The notes below the pieces were generated by a model. The model saw nothing but the letters and a program-made list of their open reading frames with translations, searched no databases and was not told the origin of the DNA. 64,000 nt of DNA from NCBI GenBank assembly GCA_021292105.1, contig CM037863.1, forward strand, positions 4,468,056-4,532,055, read 5' to 3'. The first letter of the stretch is position 1, and the number at the start of each line of letters is the position of its first letter. The DNA comes from Anadara kagoshimensis (taxonomy: Eukaryota; Mollusca; Bivalvia; Arcoida; Arcidae). Both the position numbers and the translations under genes were made by a program. Below are positions 1 through 10,284 of the stretch, in pieces.

Positions 1-2
1 AC

Positions 3-665
3 TCAACTTCTTTGCTGATATTTAATTTAACACTTCTGGTTTTGGCCGTGATAGTCACGTCTGCTTTCACCTCTCTGTACATGCTGATCGGCAAAGCAAT
101 TTACAAGAAAGAGTTGCAGAAAAAAATGCGATCAAAGGTGACCGATGCCCCATGTTACTCCGTGACAGAAATGTCAGCCTCGGCAGACGCATATTTAAAT
201 GAACCAAAAAGTAACAACAAATTGGATTATCAATCAACATTTTATATCCCAACACCGGAAATCGGAAACGGAAATAAAGATGGTAATGAGGATTTCAATA
301 TGGACACTAAATCAATACAGGATATGACGTTGACAATACGTCACAAAATGGAAGCTAAGCAAAGAATGAGACAGCGTGTTGACGCACGACGGTTTACGTG
401 GCTGTTTATGACAATCTCTATCGTATTTGTAATTGTTTTTACACCGAGGTTAATATTAGTCTTGGTTGAGTCGTTAAACACACGATTTTGGGACCAAGTT
501 TCCGGAGTTAAGAGACTTGTCTACACAATTATTTACCGTGTATATTTGATATATCACATATCTAACCCGATTATTTATGGTTTTCAAGATCGGGATTTTA
601 AAAGACATTTTAAATCTATTGTTTGTAATCGATTTAAGACCTTAAGAATCAACCCTCAACGTTAA
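3..665 (+). CDS. Partial intronless class A GPCR (TM5-TM7 and tail), cut by window edge
   Basis: The reading frame is open to the left edge, so the first annotatable codon is not a start and the N-terminal half lies outside the window. Visible in order: a hydrophobic TM5-like segment (about 30 residues), a long hydrophilic third intracellular loop of about 90 residues rich in K/R, a TM6 with FTP near its end, and a TM7 ending in NPIIY, the NPxxY motif of rhodopsin-class receptors, followed by a basic helix-8 tail (FQDRDFKRHF). The TAA stop is at 663-665. The same TM6/TM7 layout, the short tail and the lack of introns are shared with the complete receptor at 8141-9295, so the two look like tandem paralogues. 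The ligand is unknown. TM6 has FTP where most class A receptors have a tryptophan two residues before the proline. Family membership is secure; everything beyond that is inference. Confidence 0.85.
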   Translation, partial: STSLLIFNLTLLVLAVIVTSAFTSLYMLIGKAIYKKELQKKMRSKVTDAPCYSVTEMSASADAYLNEPKSNNKLDYQSTFYIPTPEIGNGNKDGNEDFNMDTKSIQDMTLTIRHKMEAKQRMRQRVDARRFTWLFMTISIVFVIVFTPRLILVLVESLNTRFWDQVSGVKRLVYTIIYRVYLIYHISNPIIYGFQDRDFKRHFKSIVCNRFKTLRINPQR

Positions 666-1944
666 AGTGTAACCAAACCAGAAATTAGCATCCAAATGCA
701 AAAAGGTTCTTAGGTCCTTAGGTCCAAATAGTACTAAAATTGAACCCGAAGTAGTTGTAGAGAAATTTTTCTTTACTATCTTTTTATTTATTTATTTTTT
801 GTTGGTTTGAATGTTAGAAAGTCGGCACGATTTTCTATTGAAAAAACAACTACAATCCAGTTTTCTAAATTGCGGTTGGATTGTTCTAAAGGTCCTTTTC
901 GCCTCCGGAATACCAAATGCCTTACACTCGATTAGTTTTACGTACTTATACATGAACCTAAATACTGGTGACGTATATTTTAATGGTAATGACCGAATCT
1001 GCATATATACAGTGCAGACCTGTCTAAAGATTTATGGCGGGTTTAATGAGATTGTGTCCTAAATGGACCTTTTTAATTTTTGAAAAATTTTCTTGAATTT
1101 AAATAAAAAGATAATAGTATTATATGAGAATTTTTAGATTTTGAAAGATACAAAGGCCTTCTGTAATGACATTTTTCTTAGCAAGTCCATCTTTGTGATC
1201 TCATATGCTAAAACTTGAAAAATGAAGAAGTTTTCCTAACTTTGATAATTATTTTCATATTGTTCTCCTCGGAAGACCAACTTTTACGTCATTGTTTCGG
1301 AAAGTATTTTCAAAACACCAACTTTACGAGTTTTTTTAAAATATTGGTCTTTCTCAGGAGAAAAAAAGGTCAATTTTCGAAAATTCGAGAAAATTAAAAA
1401 TGACCTCTGCACATTTATTAATGTTATATTATATTTTAACACATCAACAATTACAGCTAAGTTTAGCTCAGTGCGTAGCATGGGCACTTTCTAATCTGTA
1501 CGACACGGGTTCAAACCCTATCTGTATAATATTTCATTTTTTATTTCTTCAAAAACTACACATAACTGTATTATTGTTAAATTTTGCATTTTCTTTGCTA
1601 TTTGTATGTAGCAACATCGAATGTTGCAGAAATCCGTAATATATCATATGGAATTAAATGGTCACGTTAACCATTTAAGCCGGTCATTATAAATTATATA
1701 ATTTATTTATTTAACTATTTATTTATTTAGATTATTTTAATAGATAATTTGAAAATTGATAATTATAATAAAAAAAACAAAGAATGTGACGTACTTAATC
1801 TTTTAGTAACCATCTCCTTCGTCTATCGGTTCGGGCCCCATACCTCTCCAGCAAACATTATAGGAGGAGAGTTTTTCTGGAGAATTGCATTATATACATT
1901 TGTATTTATATTACGCAATATAAACATACTTTTCTGCGATTATG
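666..1944. other. AT-rich intergenic stretch without a recognisable gene
   Basis: Between the partial receptor and the first satellite only short chance frames occur. None has a recognisable domain. The one structured item is a tRNA-like fragment at about 1457-1528. Confidence 0.6.
1457..1528 (+). other. tRNA-like sequence (SINE head or tRNA pseudogene)
   Basis: An A-box-like TTAGCTCAGTGCGTAGC is followed about 35 bases later by a B-box-like GGGTTCAAACCC, the spacing of an internal pol III promoter. The anticodon stem pairs badly and no clean acceptor stem is seen, so a functional tRNA gene is unlikely. It is more probably the head of a decayed SINE. Confidence 0.45.
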
Positions 1945-4900
1945 TATCCCTCCTTACAAACGTACAAAGTATCCCTCCTTACAAACGTACAAGTATCCCT
2001 CTTACAAACGTACAAGTATCTCCTTACAAACGTACAAGTATCCCTCCTTAAAACGTACCAAATATCCCTTCTTACAAACGTACCAAGTATCCCTCCTTAC
2101 AAACGTACCAAGTATCCTCCTTAAAAACGTACCAAGTATCCCTCCTTACAAACATACCAAGTATCCCTTCTTAAAAACGTACCAAGTATCCCTCCTTACA
2201 AACTAACCAGGTATCCCTTCTTAAAAACGTACCAAGTATCCCTTCTGACAAACGAACCAAGTATCCCTCCTTACAAACGTACCAAGTATCCCTCCTTACA
2301 AACGTACCAAGTATCCCTCCTTAAAAACATGCCAAGTAGCCTACCTTACAAACGTACCAAGTATCCCTCCTTAAAAACATACCAAGTATACCTCCTTACA
2401 AACGTACCAAGTATCCCTCCTTACAAACGTACCAAGTATCCCTCCTTAAAAACATACCAAGTATACCTCCTTACAAACGTACCAAGTATCCCTCCTTACA
2501 AACGTACCAAGTATCCCTTCTGACAAACGAACCAAGTATCCCTCCTTACAAACTAACCAAGTATTCCTCCTTACAAATGTACCAAGTATCCTACCTTACA
2601 AACGTACCAAGTATCCCTCCTTACAAACATACCAAGTATCCCTTCTTAAAAACGTACCAAGTATCCCTCCTTACAAACGAACCAAGTATCCCTCCTTACA
2701 AACGTACCAAGTATCCCTTCTGACAAACGAACCAAGTATCCCGCCTTACAAACGTACCAAGTATCCCTCCTTAAAACATACCAAGTATCCTACATTACAA
2801 ATGTACCAAGTATCCCTCCTTACAAACGTACCAAGTATCCCTCCTTAAACGTACCAAGTATCCCTCCTTACAAACATACCAAGTATCCCTTCTTAAAAAC
2901 ATACCAAGTATATATCCCTCCTTACAAACGTACCAAGTATCACTCCTTACAAACGTACCAAGTATCCCTCCTTACAAACATACCAAGTATCCCTCCTTAC
3001 AAACGTACCAAGTTTCTTACCTTACAAACGTACCAAGTATTCCTCCTTACAAACATACCAAGTATCCCTTCTTAAAAACGTACCAAGTATTCCTCCTTAC
3101 AAACGAACCAGGTATCCCTTCTTAAAACGTACCAAGTATCCCTTCTGACAAACGAACCAAGTATCCCGCCTTACAAACGTACCAAGTATCCCTCCTTAAA
3201 AACATACCAAGTATCCTACATTACAAATGTACCAAGTATCCCTCCTTACAAACGTACCAAGTATCCCTCCTTACAAACGTACCAAGTATCCCTCCTTACA
3301 AACATACCAAGTATCCCTTCTTAAAAACATACCAAGTATCCCTCCTTACAAACGTACCAAGTATCACTCCTTACAAACGTACCAAGTATCCCTCCTTACA
3401 AACATACCAAGTATCCCTCCTTACAAACGTACCAAGTTTCTTACCTTACAAACGTACCAAGTATCCTCCTTACAAACACCAAGCATCCCTTCTTAAAAAC
3501 GTACCAAGTATTCCTCCTTACAAACGAACCAGTATCCCTTCTTAAAACGTACCAAGTATCCCTTCTGACAAACGAACCAAGTATCCCTCCTTACAAACGT
3601 ACCAAGTATCCCCTTACAAACGTACCAAGTATCCCTCCTTACAAACGTACCAAGTATCCCTCCTTAAAAACATACCAAGTATCCTACCTTACAAACGTAC
3701 CAAGTATCCCTCCTTAAAAACATACCAAATATCCTACCTTACAAATGTACCAAGTATCCCTCCTTACAAACGTACCAAGTATCCCTCCTTAAAAACATAC
3801 CAAGCATCCTACCTTACAAATGTACCAAGTATCCCTCCTTAAAAACATACCAAGTATCCCTCCTTAAAAACATACCAAATATCCTACCTTACAAATGTAC
3901 CAAGTATCCTACCTTACAAACGTACCAAGTATCCCTCCTTAAAAACATACCAAGTATCCCTCCTTAAAAACATACCAAATATCCTACCTTACAAATGTAC
4001 CAAGTATCCTACCTTACAAACGTACCAAGTATCCCTCCTTAAAAACATACCAAGTATCCTACCTTACAAATGTACCAAGTATCCCTCCTTACAAACGTAC
4101 CAAGTATCCCTCCTTACAAACGTACCAAGTATCACTCCTTACAAACGTACCAAGTATCCCTCCTTACAAACATACCAAGTATCCCTCCTTACAAACGTAC
4201 CAAGTTTCTTACCTTACAAACGTACCAAGTATCCCTCCTTACAAACGTACCAAGTTTCTTACCTTACAAACGTACCAAGTATCCCTCCTTACAAACATAC
4301 CAAGTATCCCTTCTTAAAAACGTACCAAGTATTCCTCCTTACAAACGTACCAAGTATCACTCCTTACAAACGTACCAAGTATCCCTCCTTACAAACATAC
4401 CAAGTATCCCTCCTTACAAACGTACCAAGTTTCTTACCTTACAAACGTACCAAGTATCCCTCCTTACAAACATACCAAGTATCTCTTCTTAAAAACGTAC
4501 CAAGTATTCCTCCTTACAAACGAACCAGGTATCCCTTCTTAAAACGTACCAAGTATCCCTTCTGACAAACGAACCAAGTATCCCTCCTTACAAACGTACC
4601 AAGTATCCCGCCTTACAAACGTACCAAGTATCCCTCCTTACAAACGTACCAAGTATCCCTCCTTAAAAACATACCAAGTATCCTACCTTACAAACGTACC
4701 AAGTATCCCTCCTTAAAAACATACCAAATATCCTACCTTACAAATGTACCAAGTATCCCTCCTTACAAACGTACCAAGTATCCCTCCTAACAAACGTACC
4801 AAGTTTCTTACCTTACAAACGTACCAAGTATCCCTCCTTACAAACGTACCAAGTTTCTTACCTTACAAACGTACCAAGTATCCCTCCTTACAAACATACC

Positions 4901-5245
4901 AAGTATCCCTTCTTAAAAACGTACCAAGTATTCCTCCTTACAAACGTACCAAGTTTCTTACCTTACAAACGTACCAAGTATCCCTCCTTACAAACATACC
5001 AAGTATCCCTTCTGACAAACGAACCAAGTATCCCGCCTTACAAACTAACCAAGTATTCCTCCTTACAAACGTACCAAGTATCCCTCCTTACAAATGTACC
5101 AAGTATCCCTCCTTACAAATGTACCAAGTATCCCTCCTTAAAAACATACCAAGTATCCTACCTTACAAATGTACCAAGTATCCCTCCTTACAAACGTACC
5201 AAGTATCCCTCCTTACAACGAACCAGGTATCTCTTCTTACAACGC
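1945..5245. repeat. 25-bp minisatellite array, about 130 copies
   Basis: A 25-bp unit containing TACCAAGTATCCCTCCTTAC repeats head to tail for about 3.3 kb. Common variants are AAAAACATACC for CAAACGTACC, TTTCTTACC for TATCCCTCC, and GACAAACGAACC. Variant units recur in the same order in blocks several hundred bases long (for example around 4070-4490 and 4744-5000), which suggests block duplication. Because 25 is not divisible by three and the consensus lacks stops in all forward frames, long open frames of up to 179 codons appear (such as 4744-5283). They are by-products of the repeat, not genes. Confidence 0.95.
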
Positions 5246-5432
5246 ACGAAGACATATCAATTTTCCCCTTTAAAATATTTTAATTTTGATGACCGTTATT
5301 TTGAGTCGGAGTCAATTTTTCGTTGTTATCTAGACGACCAGTTCAAGTTTGGTGGAGTCAACTGGAGTGCCCGGATGTAACATCTCACAAGCAAAATTAG
5401 ATCTGCTTCACTCGGTAGGACTTTTACTAAAG

Positions 5433-5770
5433 TTGATCATGAGTACGGTGTTGAACGTCCCAGTCACGAATATTTCACTTATATCGAGACGTCGTCAGTT
5501 ATAGGCGGGGTACAAAATTTTGTCTGTACGTTACGCTGATGGCAGTATACAGCAGTGTTCTTTAGCATGCCAAGCCCATCGTGAAATGGAACCTCGTTCA
5601 TTTAAAGGTCCCATCCCATATAACCGTGACTTCATTTTGAAATGCTGAGTGTTTGGCGAAAGAACAGTCACTACACACTGTCAAGTCTTGGATGAGATCC
5701 GGTCGGGTTTTGAACCAACAACCTTCCACATACTGAGCGAGCACTCTACCAACTGAGCTACCGCAGTGGT
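5433..5770 (-). mobile_element. tRNA-derived SINE, family 1, copy 1
   Basis: Read on the minus strand, a tRNA-like head (GCGGTAGCTCAGTTGGTAGA A-box region, then GGTTGTTGGTTCAAACCC B-box region) is followed by a body of about 250 bases. The body ends, on the plus strand, in GTGTTGAACGTCCCAGTC followed by AATATTTCACTTATATCGAG. The same head and body recur at 5966-6213, 24028-24323, 35178-35511 and 61188-61527, which establishes a dispersed family. The tail is a CTCAA-type simple repeat in the better copies. Confidence 0.8.
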
Positions 5771-5965
5771 TTAATAAGATAAGAGGTCTTGTGCGCTGGT
5801 GGACTCAATTATTAGCTTAAACACATGTACTTAGAAATGGACCGAGTAACGTATTACATAAAACACCGACTACGGAGTCTTGTGTAGTGTCGCGGGGGTT
5901 GTCTCCCTTAGTACGATACATGGGATACTAAAAGATCGCACGGGATCTGACAGCGACAGCTACAA

Positions 5966-6213
5966 TTGGTTGAATGGGGTGTTACGTCCCAGTCAAGAAT
6001 ATTTCACTTATAATGAAACGTCACCAGCTATAGGACAGTTTTAGGTGAAGTGTCAGAAATTTTGGAGGACCCGTGACTTTAATTTCTAAATTAGTGCTTG
6101 GTGAAAGAAATGTTATAACATATTTTCATGTCTTTGTCAGACCCCGGCTGGGGTTCGAACTCATGACGTCCCACATAAGAAGCGAGCATTACCGATTGAG
6201 CTACCTCAATGAT
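5966..6213 (-). mobile_element. tRNA-derived SINE, family 1, copy 2 (internally deleted)
   Basis: This is the same family as the copy ending 200 bases to the left and has the same orientation. The body start (TTACGTCCCAGTCAAGAATA) and the tRNA-like head (GGTTCGAACTC in complement, then GAGCTACCTC) are clear, but the central body is shorter and diverged. An open frame of 66 codons crossing the plus strand here is a by-product. Confidence 0.7.
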
Positions 6214-6363
6214 AACAGCTATATGGGCAAAACTGCAGACATGTTTAACTTTCCGATGCTCAAATCAGATTAAAATGTGAAATATAGGGTTTATAATGGT
6301 GATGTTTTGACAATTTTATTACAAAATATATGTAAATTAAATGCGTAGCCTTCTGTAATACAT

Positions 6364-7345
6364 AAGGGTAGCGACGATACACTAACCTCGCGCTACAATA
6401 TATATTGTGATATTTGATCCACAATACGATATATGTATCATGATACATGAGTCGATACACTCACCTCACGATACGATATGTATCGTGAAATTTGATCCAC
6501 AATACGATATATGTATCATGATACATGACTTGATACATTTACATTACGATACAATATGTATTGTAATATTTGATCCACGATACGATATATGTATCATGAT
6601 ACATAACTCGAAACACTCATCTCACGATACAATATGTGTTGTGATATTTGATCCACGGTACTATATATGTGTATTATGATACATGATTCCATAATTCACC
6701 TCACGATACAATATGTATTGTGATATTTAAACCACGATGCTATATGTGTATCATGATGCATGACTTGATACACTCGCCACACGATACAATATGTATTGTG
6801 ATATTTGATCCACAGTACGATATGTATATCATGACACACGATTTCATAATTCACCTCACGATACAATATGTGACATTTGATCCACGATACGATATGTGTA
6901 TCATGCTACATGACTCGATACATTCACCTCACGATACAATATGTATTGTGATATTTAAACCACGATACGATATGTGTATCATACTCGATACATTCAACTC
7001 ACGATTCAAGATTATTGGGATATTTGATCCTCGATATAATACCTACATGTATCGCGATACACGAATCTTCTAGAAAGCAAATAGACTAAAAGAATGCAAA
7101 TAAAGATAAATAAAGTCTTATCATCTCATTGAAGTTATTATATGAATAATGACATTTATTTTGTCCTTGAAATGCCATTGTCTGTCTGAATTAAGATTTT
7201 TGGATGTGGTTTAGATATGGAGAGAAAACAGTTTGGGGTAAACTTCCAGATTGGCGTATCGTGATACATGCTAGGTGAATCGTGAACCGTATTGTACAAA
7301 TATGTATTGTGATATATCGTCTGACAATATATCGTTGCAGCCCTA
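6364..7345. mobile_element. hAT-like non-autonomous element with 8-bp target duplication
   Basis: The right end reads TATCGTTGCAGCCCTA and the left end AAGGGTAGCGACGATA, imperfect inverted repeats matching at 12 of 16 positions. They are flanked by TAATACAT (6356-6363) and TAATAAAT (7346-7353), an 8-bp target duplication with one mismatch. Eight-base duplications and GGGCTGCAACGAT-type ends are typical of the hAT superfamily. No transposase frame is present. The interior is mostly the 78-bp tandem array described separately, which is unusual for a MITE. Confidence 0.65.
6400..7065. repeat. 78-bp tandem array, about 8.5 copies, built of palindromes
   Basis: The marker TTTGATCCAC recurs at exactly 78-base steps in the first four units, later with small indels. 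Each unit contains two inverted segments, CACGATACAATATGTATTGT-like and ATATGTATCATGATACAT, so each monomer can fold into two short hairpins. Forward open frames 6407-6679 and 6720-7073 arise because 78 is a multiple of three. Confidence 0.9.
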
Positions 7346-7524
7346 TAATAAATGAACAGTAATATAAATTACTAGTGTAATGCTGAAACCGAAATGGCGG
7401 ATTTAAAAACGTTATTACGTTTTTGGTCAAAATAATGTATTATTTCACCCAATATGACAAATTTCTTTTCTTTGTGCATTATCACTTAATTGGTGTATTT
7501 AAGCCATTTAAAATGTTATATAGC

Positions 7525-7526
<2 letters not shown>

Positions 7527-7585
<59 letters not shown>

Positions 7586-7591
7586 ATATAA

Positions 7592-7623
<32 letters not shown>

Positions 7624-7698
7624 GAAGAAGAAGAAGAAGAAGAATAACGTGGTAATAACACATTTGTTGTTGCCACGTACGGGACAATAACGATTTCC

Positions 7699-7755
<57 letters not shown>
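7527..7755. repeat. Compound microsatellite (AT)n, (AAT)n, (AAG)n, then (GA)n
   Basis: An AT run of about 60 bases is followed by AAT and AAG trinucleotide runs (7591-7645), a 55-base unique spacer and a pure GA run (7700-7755). An AAT-then-AAG order also marks the hairpin-rich element near 52060-52180 and 58330-58420, so part of this block may be a remnant of that family. Confidence 0.9.
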
Positions 7756-7757
<2 letters not shown>

Positions 7758-8140
7758 ATCTTAACTATTTCTGTATTTAACGTCCATGCGAATCTTTAAA
7801 AATTGAAATGACAAACTTTGTTATACCCATCACATTAAAGTTCATTTTGTGTGTTCAGTTGAACGTTGAATCATCCAGTTTGTATGTCATTTACTTAGAA
7901 TTATATGATGGGGCTCTTATGAAATATTATTCCGTTAAGGAAGTGAATTCATTGTTAGAAAATATTTATGATAAGTCACGTGATCAATAGATATATTGAG
8001 AATTGCAGTTATACAATGAAGTAATGAAAACGATTGTTTCATATGTGGAATGAATTATTTCCTTGATTCATATTAAAAACAACCCTACCAGTCCAAGTTA
8101 AAACTCAGTTTGAATCTATTCAGCAGCTAGCTTCGTTAAT

Positions 8141-9295
8141 ATGGCGGACTCCACGAACAATACAAAAGACGATGCATATCTTTGGAAGTTAAACAATGAC
8201 TTAGCGTTCGAACTTGCACCAAACACCGCCATTTTTATTCTGTATGCCATCATTGGAATAACGGGGAACGCGATCAGCATCTACATATATCGTTTCCGAA
8301 TGAAAAACATCCGTGGAAAAAGACATTTTATTTTGTGTTTGTCAGTAACAGATCTAGTCAGTTGTGCCATAGCTTCGGGATTTGCTATATCTTTGGATTT
8401 ACTCCCGCTATTATTTAAAGGAGAAATGATATGCAAGTTGATGTGGACTTTGAATTCATTTCTGACTATATCTTCAGCATTGTTATTGTTACTAATAGCT
8501 GTCCATAGATATAGACTGATTTGTGTTCCCTTAGGTAAACCATTTACTCTATTCTGGAGAAGACTTGCTTTAGTTGTTACATTCCTGACAGCAATTATTT
8601 TGTCAATTCCGAATTTGGCATTTTACGGCGAGACCACTGCTAAATACCCAGAATACAACAATTCCGGAACAACCTGTGGAACGTCACATGATCAGCAGCA
8701 TTCGGAATTCCTCTTGATTTATAACTGTATATTATTAGTTACATTCGCAATCGGAGCCACGGCTTTAATGGTGTTATATTGGTTTATTGGAAGAACAATA
8801 TTGTCGCTTTCGTCGAATAATAAATCGAGAGAAAGAAATGAAATGTGTAAGCATGCTAACAGCTCCATTGAAAAATCCACCACCTCCATCGGACCTTCAA
8901 CAAAGCAGAAAGACATGTCTGACTTTACCAAAAGAAACCACACAGAATTTGATGACGTAAATACAGATACTTTACCAAAGTTTGATAAAAAAGAAAACAA
9001 ATCTCTGACGTCACGTTTCCGTAGACACAGGCATACGTCAATGTTTATGTTAATTACGTTGTTATTTTTGATATCGTATACGCCACGTGTTATTATCATG
9101 GTGATTGAGAATATCTACCCGCATTTGTTTATTGACCTCTCTGTCGGGCAATATCGAACCTACTTATTCTTTTTTAGATTATACATCGTAAATAATATTG
9201 TAAACCCGTTCATTTATGCCGTGTTTGACCTCGAATTTCGAAATGTTTTCCGCGAAATGCTGCCGACAAAATGCAGACAGAGCAAACCACAGTAA
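8141..9295 (+). CDS. Complete intronless rhodopsin-class GPCR, 384 residues
   Basis: This is a G-protein-coupled receptor of the plasma membrane; its ligand is not recognisable. Seven membrane segments are visible. TM1 has GN at 42-43, TM2 has LSVTD with D71, C98 opens TM3 and C179 in the second extracellular loop is its expected disulfide partner. TM6 carries YTP (313-315) and TM7 carries NPFIY (355-359), followed by a short basic tail. N6 is an N-glycosylation sequon. The third intracellular loop is long (about 220-298), polar and Ser/Thr-rich. Oddities: the TM3 DRY box is HRY (122-124), TM4 lacks its usual tryptophan, TM5 lacks the usual proline and TM6 has tyrosine in place of the toggle tryptophan. 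The start was chosen as the first ATG, with A at -3 and G at +4. It is paralogous to the truncated receptor at 3-665. No close subfamily could be assigned. Confidence 0.93.
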   Translation: MADSTNNTKDDAYLWKLNNDLAFELAPNTAIFILYAIIGITGNAISIYIYRFRMKNIRGKRHFILCLSVTDLVSCAIASGFAISLDLLPLLFKGEMICKLMWTLNSFLTISSALLLLLIAVHRYRLICVPLGKPFTLFWRRLALVVTFLTAIILSIPNLAFYGETTAKYPEYNNSGTTCGTSHDQQHSEFLLIYNCILLVTFAIGATALMVLYWFIGRTILSLSSNNKSRERNEMCKHANSSIEKSTTSIGPSTKQKDMSDFTKRNHTEFDDVNTDTLPKFDKKENKSLTSRFRRHRHTSMFMLITLLFLISYTPRVIIMVIENIYPHLFIDLSVGQYRTYLFFFRLYIVNNIVNPFIYAVFDLEFRNVFREMLPTKCRQSKPQ

Positions 9296-9316
9296 CATAC
9301 GGCATTGGTTTCCCAT

Positions 9317-9558
9317 ACAGTATAGACTTGTCGAAAGCTTAACACCGGGCTAATGTTAACACCATAAGATGACGGAAATCGACTGTCGAGTTGCCGAGAT
9401 AAAAATAGCTAGTGACAACCCCCCCCCCCCCCCAAAAAAAAAAAAAACAGACAGATAGATATAAACTGTCAAATAGCTGTCAAGATATATCTAAGCCGAA
9501 ATACCGATTCGGCACTGATACGTCAGCTTCGTGTTAAATTTTTGACACGTCTGTACCA
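9317..9558. mobile_element. Short TIR element (MITE) of the CTGTCGAAAG family, complete copy
   Basis: The left end reads CAGTATAGACTTGTCGAAAG, then CTTAACACC. The right end in complement reads GTACAGACGTGTCAAAAATT, then TAACACG. These are diverged inverted repeats of about 36 bases around a 170-base interior with a poly-C/poly-A run (9420-9447). The same inverted repeat is the monomer of the large array at 15225-18740 and recurs at about 19335-19395, 60545-60670, 61105-61186 and 63437-63655. Confidence 0.7.
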
Positions 9559-9835
9559 GCACCGGTTTAAGGTTGATCAGTCTCGCTTGAAATCTTTGTG
9601 TTTGTAGTTCTATGGGAATATATACAATCTTTATATGAACCTCTTTTCCCCGAATGACGTTATTCATTCATGAACTTTAAAAGTTGTAAATAGTTCCGTG
9701 ATGACGTTTGAAAATTAATGATGCGTAATTTCTACAAATAGTCCCAAAAGATGGTTCTAATCCGTTGTCTTCTTTTCAATCTGGCATTAAATTGAATCAT
9801 CATTCTTAAAATTATGTTTCTAACCCGGTGTCTTC

Positions 9836-9947
9836 TGTCATGTGCTACTGTTGAATTTTTATGAAATAATACATTCAAAAGTAGCAGATTGTCATGTGCT
9901 ACTTTTGAATGTATTATTTCATAAAAATTCAAAAGTAGTACATGACA
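9836..9947. repeat. Long near-perfect inverted repeat, about 50-bp arms and 10-bp loop
   Basis: The left arm 9836-9886 and right arm 9897-9947 are reverse complements with only a few mismatches. Both contain TGAATTTTTATGAAATAATA, one of them in complement. A transcript would form a long stem. It sits at the edge of the 63-bp array and could be a tiny foldback element or a palindromic duplication. Confidence 0.85.
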
Positions 9948-9954
9948 CTTCTGT

Positions 9955-10245
9955 TAAATCTGATATTCATTAAAATCATCATTCTTAAATTTATGTTTCT
10001 AATCCGGTGTCTTTTCTTAAATCTGATATTCATTAAAATCATCATTCTTAAATTTATGTATGTTTCTAATCCGGTGTCTTTTCGTAAATATGATATTCAT
10101 TAAAATCGTCATTCTTAAATTTATGTTTCTAATCCGGTGTCTTTTCTTAAATCTGATATTCATTAAAATCGTCATTCTTAAATTTATGTTTCTAATCCGG
10201 TGTCTTTTCGTAAATCTGATATTCATTAAAATCATCATTTTTATT
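9955..10245. repeat. 63-bp tandem array, about 5 copies
   Basis: TGATATTCATTAAAATC recurs at 63-base steps, with one 67-base unit caused by a 4-base insertion near 10057. Each unit carries TTTCTAATCCGGTGTCTTTT. Diverged copies precede it at about 9750-9835. The period is a multiple of three, which explains the open frames on both strands. Confidence 0.9.
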
Positions 10246-10284
10246 ATTATTTGTAAACACGATTGTTAAGACAACGATCGGCGT

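Noticed and set aside
811-1062. 83-codon frame after the partial GPCR
   Set aside because: No domain, and it overlaps an equally long antisense frame; chance opening.
4744-5283. 179-codon open frame with regular YQVSLL-like motifs
   Set aside because: It follows from the 25-bp repeat, which has no stops in any forward frame; variation between units shows no coding constraint.
5700-5765. Functional tRNA gene on the minus strand
   Set aside because: A and B boxes are present but the same head is attached to the same body at four other loci, so it is a SINE head; stems do not pair as a tRNA.
8719-9099. 126-codon minus-strand frame
   Set aside because: Shadow of the complete GPCR on the other strand.
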